Shown piece by piece: positions 57,555 through 64,000 of a stretch of DNA of 64,000 bases. Origin of the DNA: Albula goreensis. Taxonomy: Eukaryota > Chordata > Actinopteri > Albuliformes > Albulidae. Both the position numbers and the translations under genes were made by a program. The stretch spans positions 4,532,053 to 4,596,052 of the forward strand of contig CM040761.1 of assembly GCA_022829145.1 (NCBI GenBank), written 5' to 3'. Every line of letters begins with the position of its first letter. Positions within the stretch are counted from its first letter, which is position 1. The notes beneath the pieces are model-generated. The model did not search any database. It was not told where the DNA came from and saw only the letters and a list, made by a program, of their open reading frames with translations.

Positions 57555-57965
57555 ATTCTCCCTCTCGCTAAGGCTAATGCTCTGATAGGCTATTTCCGCA
57601 GCTCTGATTTGGCGTGTGACCTTTGAAAACATTCTCCAGCTTGATTAAAGACGTATTGAATTTGTTAGAATAAACCTCGTTGTAATGGCACATCATTTGT
57701 AAGAAGCTATTAGGGGCCTGGAAATTGTTTTGGCGTGGTATTTGCATGGAAATTTGCCCCTGCTCAAATTGAGAATCGCTCCTGAACAAACGGCGAAGAG
57801 AGGGTGACACTTCCATAATTTTCCCGTGACGAAAAGATGATGAAGCTCTCCCGCCGGGGCCCCCGTGACAGTAGATGAGACGACGGAATCCGTCCGCTCG
57901 ACGGAGGTTAGCTCCTCCCGTTCTCCACACCTAGTAATGAGAAATCAGCTGACAATGCAAGTGAG
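57555..57965. promoter_or_regulatory. candidate conserved non-coding element, strong
   Basis: About 400 bp of repeat-free, complex sequence. Words: gtgacctttgaaaac near 57616 (nuclear-receptor half site plus TCF-like), cttgattaaagacg near 57641, ggcgtggtatttgcatggaaatt near 57733 (POU-like), ctcaaattgagaatcgc near 57763 (palindromic caaattg), and CpG-bearing ctcccgccggggcccccg near 57848. A 118-codon minus-strand frame covers it without any domain. Confidence 0.48.
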
Positions 57966-58360
57966 TCAGATCTTCTGAAACAGGCGCGCTCGCTACATTC
58001 CATCGTCCTATTTAGTAAAACAACGCTTTTTAACTGCTTTTTAACTGCGTTTAAGCCAAGTGGAGATGTCCTTCTAGGGTACCACAGAATATTGAGCCCC
58101 ATCTTTGACTTAAAAACAGGGATAAAATGAATGTAGGACAGTTACAGAAATGAGAACGCAATTACAAAAGCGTTCAAGGAACGAGAGTTGACGTTAGAAT
58201 CAGTGTTCTAACCTTTGCTTGGGAACATGTTGTATTTGGAGCAGGCTGTTTCACATCCCCAATACTGTACTTCTCTTTCTTTAAAAAAAAAAAAAAAAAA
58301 CTCTAAGAGCAAATCTGTTGCACAATGAAGTCAGGTTACCAGGTTCTGTTTTGTGCAAGA
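57966..58360. other. spacer with A18 run
   Basis: A18 at 58281-58298. The near-repeat 'ctttttaactg' occurs twice at 58026-58048. No gene. Confidence 0.5.
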
Positions 58361-58370
58361 AGAAGGAGGT

Positions 58371-58410
58371 GGGGAGGGAGGGTTTGGGTTGGGGGGGTGG
58401 GGAGGGGGGA
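58371..58410 (+). other. potential G-quadruplex cluster
   Basis: Seven guanine runs of 3-7 bases separated by one to three bases. Confidence 0.65.
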
Positions 58411-59199
58411 ATCCTTGGCAAACCTTCAAGTGATTTTGTTTCATAGTCAGAAAAGCACCCAACTGATCTTTCCATAGCTGAGTGTAAAACAATAAAATAA
58501 AGATTTTGCAATGTATGAGAGAGCTCAAATAAATAGCATTTATAAAGTATATAAAAACACACTGAGAAATAACAGTTCTGAGTGGGGGATCGGGTTAGGG
58601 TTGTTTGAGGTGGAGTGTACAATTGGATCATCCTAGCTCAGTGTTACATTTTTCGCTGTTCCAGAAACCGTATCATTATATGATGCACAGGATATGTGTT
58701 AAAAGGTAAGAACAGATACAGACTGAGAAATGAAATTTCACACAGGTGATCCTGTTTCCATTCCCCAAGAGTGTGATTTACATCACTTCAGAGATTACTG
58801 CTTTGTATGTAGTATGCCCCCCACGCGGTGGCATAGGTGTGTATGTCAAGATGAAAGGCCGGCGACATCCATCATGCTCTGCTGCTCTAAGAATCGGGTC
58901 AGGAAAAAGAAGAAATGTTAATATATTTTAATACCCATGAGTTATGATACAACAGAATAATGTTATTGAACGTTATCGTCTTAGACTGCAACATCTCATG
59001 TCAGAACCAGTGCAGCATGGCTTTGAAAAAAAGGGCTTTTTACAACACGATTTCATTCTTTCCCAAGAGCAGCCTAGTCTTGTTGACACTGACATTATCA
59101 TGGCACTATAATCAAGAGGGAGGTAGACAGAGATAAAGGGTGATAATGAACAGTGTGCAGATATCCTGCTCCTGCACCTGACTGACAGGGATGCATCTG
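58411..59199. other. spacer, no gene seen
   Basis: A small complex patch at 58810-58870 (cccccacgcggtggcatagg). Short frames only. Confidence 0.45.

Positions 59200-59229
<30 letters not shown>
59200..59229 (+). repeat. (GT)n microsatellite
   Basis: About 15 GT units. Confidence 0.95.
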
Positions 59230-59230
<1 letters not shown>

Positions 59231-59314
59231 TGACTCAGGGCATCTGGTCCGCACATGAACGGCTGAAGTGAGCAATCAGTTCTGCGGCAGGTTACCTATG
59301 CAGCCTGGCGGGGG

Positions 59315-59665
59315 AAACGGTGTCTGACGTAACGGCACCTGACATTTAGGGCGCCGGTGTGTCACATGGTGATTCACAACCCGCGCCACGAGGAGAGCCG
59401 CGACTCGGCACGCAGAACGCGCGCGCACTCTTCCCTTCCAACAGCGGCAACATGCAGCGTCAAACGAGAAAGCGCACGAGAAACGGGCTCAGAGCTCAGC
59501 TTAATCTGGCCGTGGAGCACTCTGTCGCTAGCGCCGAAGACCCATTTTAAGAAAGTGTCACAACAATTTTTTTGTCTTTTCAAAAAGTCACCGAATACTG
59601 AGCTTCGCTCCGGATTCAAAGGCGTAACCAAACCAGCGTCAACTTACAGAATTAACGATACGGAC
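59315..59665. promoter_or_regulatory. CpG-island-like patch with CRE-like site
   Basis: CpG-dense over about 250 bp (gccgcgactcggcacgcag; aacgcgcgcgcactc; tagcgccgaag). A CRE-like tgacgtaa lies at 59325-59332 at the upstream edge. Two overlapping plus-strand frames (121 and 63 codons) and one minus-strand frame share it; none has a domain, and the 121-codon one starts at GTG. A candidate promoter or first exon of a non-coding transcript. Confidence 0.4.
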
Positions 59666-59999
59666 GGAGGAGGAAGCAAAACAACAAACACTGACAGACA
59701 TACTGAATCGTTCACAAGCTAAATCTTTGCCCATATTTCACAGGCAAAATCCACTTTAACTGCAGAGTTACACAGCCTTTTCTCTGTTTAACTTGCAGCA
59801 GAAATTATACATTAATCTATTATGACCGATATGCGAACACACTTAACATGTCAGCCCAGTTTATTACTCCACATGACTCACTTCATTATAATACATAATT
59901 GAGTGATTACACATTTTTCTATGGCATATTCTAAATATCAATCCAATGTGGGGAAAAAGTCATACACTGTCTTTTTCTGTTAAAAAAGAAGATGGCCCT
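59666..59999. other. AT-rich spacer, no gene seen
   Basis: No recognised motif cluster or repeat. Confidence 0.5.
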
Positions 60000-60335
60000 A
60001 AGCTAGAGCTTTCGTTTTCTGCAGCCTTGCTGTTAATTTATGCATAAATGTGAACTAATTTTTGGCAACTGTGAACTGGAAATATTAATGCAATGTATTT
60101 TCTTGTCAATAAGAGCACCGCGCTCTTAATTTGATATTTGCTGTCTAGTCTTTCATGAAATAGGCATTTGCCCCCAACGATATTTGTTAAGCATCAGCTG
60201 TGGAAGAGCATTACATGTGCAGCTCGTTCCAAATATTCTCACGTTGCAGTTTTTTTTTCTTCTTTTAACTGTTTAGAACCACAATGTTTCTGTGTATGGT
60301 GCCTCAGGGCTATTTTCTCAGGAAAGGTCAATAGT
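60000..60335. promoter_or_regulatory. candidate conserved non-coding element
   Basis: Homeodomain/POU text (gttaatttatgcataaatg near 60031, ggaaatattaatgcaatg near 60078). Then a short hairpin (aagagc at 60111-60116, gctctt at 60122-60127) that runs into 'ttaatttgatatttgctg'. E-box-like catcagctgtgg and POU/Sox-like words follow. Repeat-free. Confidence 0.42.
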
Positions 60336-61799
60336 TAAACTGACGGATATGATTTTATACTGATTGTAATGGAGCCTGAAAATTTTGTTGGTTTAAGTTT
60401 TCGTTATATTGTTATTCTAGGAAGACTTAAACATTTTTAATTAATATCGAGGCATTTCATTTTCAGGCGCACCACGCACATGTTAAGTCTGTCAATGACG
60501 GTTTCAGGTTAAACATGCCGGGGATGGCTATGTCCAACCAAAAACTTTCCCATGGTTTTTCATTCTTTTGAAGTACACTGTTAACTCTGCCTTCGTCATT
60601 AAGTGTAATGTCATATTAAGACATATTTTGAGTTAGGACACAGGTATTATCTGAAATGATATCAGTGGTGCTGAAAATGAGGACGACAAGCAGCATAGCT
60701 GGGTGACAGGCCAGAAAACACTAGCATGGTCTATAATTAAATTGGGAGAATTTACATTTAAAGGGGAACTCCACTGAAAAATGAAAATTTGATAACATTT
60801 CCCTTACCAAACCAATGTTTGTGAGCTTCCCACTAAATCCAGTGCTGTATTATCCCATTTGGAGATACAATAAAACATATGTACATTGGATAAGTATTCC
60901 ATTACAAATTATGACAAAATTAGCATTATATCCATGTTCTCTCATGTACTTTGTCAGGAAATATGCAACTTATCAATGAAAAATATGTATAATACAGCAT
61001 TATAAAACATTACTTTTTTACTTATAAGTGAACACCTGGCGCTTTACTATGATCAGATATCATATACTTGTAAAACATGTAGTCTATTTACATGTTTGTG
61101 ATTTCAGTTTATTCAACTTGTGCTTGTCCAATTTTTGTTATCTCATCTCACTTAAAGGCAAACCATACCCTGAAATCAATTTTTGATGGTAAACTTATCT
61201 CTCCATTGATAATGTGGTAAAAGAAAACGAGACAATTAGAACCTGGGGCATTGCACATGCTGGGGAAAGAGGAGGTTGGAATCTCACCTTTAAATCAAAC
61301 ATTGGTCACAACCTCTTTTCATTTTATCTTGATTAACAGACAGGCCACTTATTCTTATAATCCCCTGGAAAGTAATCACAAAACCCTCCCTAATTTCATC
61401 TCATGTTGTAGCATTGTAGCATTGTCACCTATTACCAGGCAGACGTTACAGTTTTAAAAATCTGTGCATACAGAACACTTCAATAATACAGGATTTGACT
61501 GCTGTTGAGACTGCCTTGGAGTAACTACCCTCTCAGTGCGGAATGAACCACGTCTAAATATTTTGTCAAGTGCCCAGTTTTACAGACAAAAAAAACAATT
61601 TTGTTTCAGATAGTTAATACCAGAAAACCATCCTTCCCAAGTGCAAATATGAACCTCCAAACGGCACAAAAAAATTGATTTCATTTCTCATCAGTATTCA
61701 TACATTTGGCAGTTCCGTTACTGTACACAAAATCATGGCTGTGTGTAAACCTCAACATCAAGCTGAAGAGGAAGAGTAACTCTTACATGTGACATGTTA
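60336..61799. other. AT-rich spacer with a possible old repeat
   Basis: 'aaaggggaactccactgaaa' near 60761 resembles the start of a common fish repeat, and 'cttaaaggcaaaccatacc' near 61151 could be a related end. I cannot define borders. No gene. Confidence 0.35.
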
Positions 61800-61805
61800 T
61801 TGTGG

Positions 61806-62330
61806 TCAAACCTCCCACCCCACTTTCCAACGGAGACCCACAGAAATGGCGCTTTTCCACACAAATACACTGCCACCACCAGGCCGTCTTTTAGTCACCA
61901 GGCATGTGGACTGATGTGGTTTCTCCCATACTCTGGTCCTACCATCAGCGAGAAACAGCAGGGACCAGGATTTAACCGAGCAGGCCATGTTTTCCAAGAC
62001 TGCCCTGCACCGTGTTAACGTTCTCAACCTACCTTGACCCCAACCTTAACCTCATCTGCCATACCCCGTCTGTGTCAAGGTACAACAAGTTGAGCTCTGA
62101 TACGCCTCCTTCAGGACGAGTGTTGTGTTCATCTGATCGACTGACTGCTGCTCATCTGTTATGCGTAACTTACATCGGCCTCTGTCAGCTTCTTTCATAA
62201 ACCATTTGTTTCCTACCACAGGCTGGATGTTTTTTGAGCGAAGGACCATTCTTGATGCATCTTGACATTTACATGTGTGAAAACCCCAGCAGAGTTGCTG
62301 TTTCTGATATTCTCCTGCCAGCATATGTAG
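61806..62330 (-). pseudogene. Tc1/mariner-like transposase relic
   Basis: Minus-strand remains of a Tc1-like transposase, the enzyme that cuts and pastes TA-flanked transposons. From about 62325 downward comes the helix-turn-helix segment ISETATLLGFS, then a stop and a frame change. The second N-terminal DNA-binding part (VGNKWFMKEADRGRCKLR ... TTCTLTQTGYGR-like) follows in another frame. After a gap, the start of the catalytic core (ENMACSVKSWSLLFLADGR, then RVWEKPHQ and RPGGGSVFVW) lies at about 61830-61995. The usual W-S-DES motif reads S-V-K-S, so the first catalytic Asp is replaced by Val. The later parts holding the second Asp and Glu are absent. Clearly dead; no terminal repeats seen. 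Confidence 0.88.
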
Positions 62331-64000
62331 TGCCTATGCCGCATCTAAAGAATCCTTTGTCTAATGCATTCTCCCACCTGATCCATGGAAACCTGCCTAT
62401 CTGTTTTACATAGCATACCCTTGATCATGTGGTGCGGTCGCCGATTGAGAGGTTTATGTGATGGAAAGGTCAAGTGTACCTCATGAAGTGGACTCTTCGT
62501 GCTTACACAAGAATTGCATCATCTATACAATCTTTAACAGTGAACTCGAGCCTATTTTCAGCACTCAAGTTCCCAAATGAGTGCTTGAGAAGAGAAAGGT
62601 TGGGAAGATTGAGGTTTAGGAGAAACATGGTGAAAGCGATCGTATCGCTCTGGCTGCGATTATGAAGTCTGGAAAGCAGGTCGGAGTGAGCCAAAGTGCT
62701 CTGGGGTTCCACGAAGATAAGACAGTTATCAGATCCGTGCAACTAGATACGGCTAATCCTTCAGTTAGCATCTGAGCGTGCTCTGTTTAAATTAATCTAG
62801 AGTTGACATACTGGAACTGTGCCACTGTTATTCATGCATCGCTATGATGTAGTCATTCGCCGAAAATCAACCATTGCAAAAGTAGAACACGGATTATTTA
62901 AACATTATGCCACCTTTATACAATGGACCAATATTAATTGTTTTGACATTAAACAGATACAGAGTGCAGTTGAGCTGAAGGGAGCACTTGAGAAGAGGGT
63001 CTCCACTTTTAGGTAGCACATTCTTACAGCAGTAGTTTCCCAGAAAAGCCTTTTTAAATCTTTATAATAAATATATCACTATTGCCTAGACAAGGTTTGA
63101 TCATTATTATAAAGCATACTGTGACAGTAAAAGGTCTTCTATTGAAAAATGTCCTTCATAAAAGTGATAAGTCTAGCATATGTTCATCTCTGACATACAA
63201 TTCTATCAAAATATCTTTTAATAGTAAATCTCTTCATTTTTCTCCTACAAAAAACCATATGCATGCAATGAAATAAATGGAGAATTTAAAAAGTAAGACA
63301 TTTAAAATTCTCATGATTGAATTGATCACTGTCATGGTTGCACAAGTACATAACTCTGTGATGTAGGAACTGGGGAGAAACTGAAAGAATGCAACGCAGT
63401 TGAGAGCTACTGCATGTCGCTAAATGGTCGGTGAGCAGTGAAAGGCAGGAAATTATCCAAAGATGTGTTTTGGAGCAGTTCCGTTAGGGCTGTTTGTATA
63501 GTATGCACTTGGTTCAAGCAGCTTATCACTGACCCAGGAGTTGATTATCAAGCCCTTGAAATTAATTTCAAGGTCCAATCAGAAGTGTTACATGATAATC
63601 TTGACGTGAGAAAAAACAGCCTGGGGTGCACTTTAAAGTCTAAATTCAAGGGACAAATTGTTCCATTTTTAGGAGGGCGAGCCTTAAGCAAAACAAAATA
63701 TTGACACCCTCACTCTGTCCCCCAATCATAAGTAAAAATAGAATGCACATTTTTCTCCAAAAAAAGGAACTATGAAAAAAAAACAACCGGTTAGCTATTA
63801 TATCCTTCAGTCTCGGCAGTATATCTTCAGTTTCAGCTCACGGTGCCCGTAGTTTCTTTTCTTTGGTCTCTACGCGTTTGCATCATGCTTGGCTGTGGCC
63901 GAAGGGACACACCTAAAGCTCTTAAGTGTCCCTGGTGGCCCATGTCAGTTTTGTGTAGAGATTGTGGTGTTTGGCCCAAACCCAGGGATTAGGTGTTCCT
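62331..64000. other. spacer with short palindromes, no gene seen
   Basis: Contains agcgat-cgt-atcgct at 62635-62649, a perfect 20-bp palindrome at 63554-63573, and a hairpin-like agggacac ... gtgtccct pair near 63903-63933. Frames up to 90 codons have no domain. Bases just right of the transposase relic (62331-62440) may include its decayed 5' end. Confidence 0.45.

Noticed and set aside
57574-57930. 118-codon minus-strand frame
   Set aside because: No domain; coincides with a candidate enhancer and lacks exon borders.
59357-59722. 121-codon frame in the CpG-rich patch
   Set aside because: Begins at GTG, overlaps another frame, no domain; GC-rich DNA has few stop codons.

Overview
The window looks like non-coding nuclear DNA from a ray-finned fish. 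Three things point there. There are tRNA-derived SINEs with the 3' tail common in teleosts (a 'taagtc-gctttggataa' type tail). There are several miniature inverted-repeat elements of kinds familiar from fish genomes, plus a dead Tc1/mariner transposase. And (CA)n/(GT)n microsatellites recur every few kilobases. I cannot name the species.

I find no protein-coding gene of the host. Open frames reach only about 60-158 codons on both strands. They do not chain through convincing splice sites, and several are just low-complexity repeats read through. The only recognisable protein similarity is the Tc1-like transposase relic at 61.8-62.3 kb, which is frameshifted, truncated and lacks a catalytic aspartate. 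I also see no rRNA, true tRNA, CRISPR or prokaryotic operon signal.

The layout alternates two kinds of DNA. AT-rich, low-information spacer carries the repeats. Between the spacers lie islands of roughly 150-450 bp that are unusually complex in sequence, keep CpGs, and hold homeodomain-, POU-, Fox-, TCF/LEF- or TALE-like motifs. Examples are 2.7-3.1, 6.7-7.0, 13.2-13.6, 16.9-17.4, 20.6-21.0, 22.6-22.9, 25.3-25.6, 27.0-27.9, 28.5-28.8, 37.5-38.0, 38.7-39.0, 40.5-40.7, 42.8-45.1, 49.9-50.1, 53.5-53.8, 54.2-55.0, 57.6-58.0 and 60.0-60.3 kb. This pattern fits a regulatory gene desert next to a developmental regulator outside the window, with the islands as candidate conserved non-coding elements. 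That is inference from composition; no alignment could be run.

Repeats by region: a SINE (0.14-0.32 kb) and a hAT-like MITE remnant (1.1 kb); an (AGAAT)n array (5.0 kb); a second SINE (15.8 kb); a long (CA)n followed by a 94-bp tandem duplication (21.6-21.8 kb); a MITE relic (22.3 kb); a reverse SINE (26.3 kb); a palindromic MITE (32.6 kb); a Tigger/pogo-like end (33.7-33.86 kb); two copies of one TA-flanked MITE (44.0 and 47.0 kb); and the Tc1 relic. Four small CpG-rich patches (29.6-30.3, 41.5, 55.6 and 59.3 kb) and an 81-nt candidate mini-intron (27.16-27.24 kb) are the best hints of unannotated non-coding transcription. I did not find a clearly new biological system.
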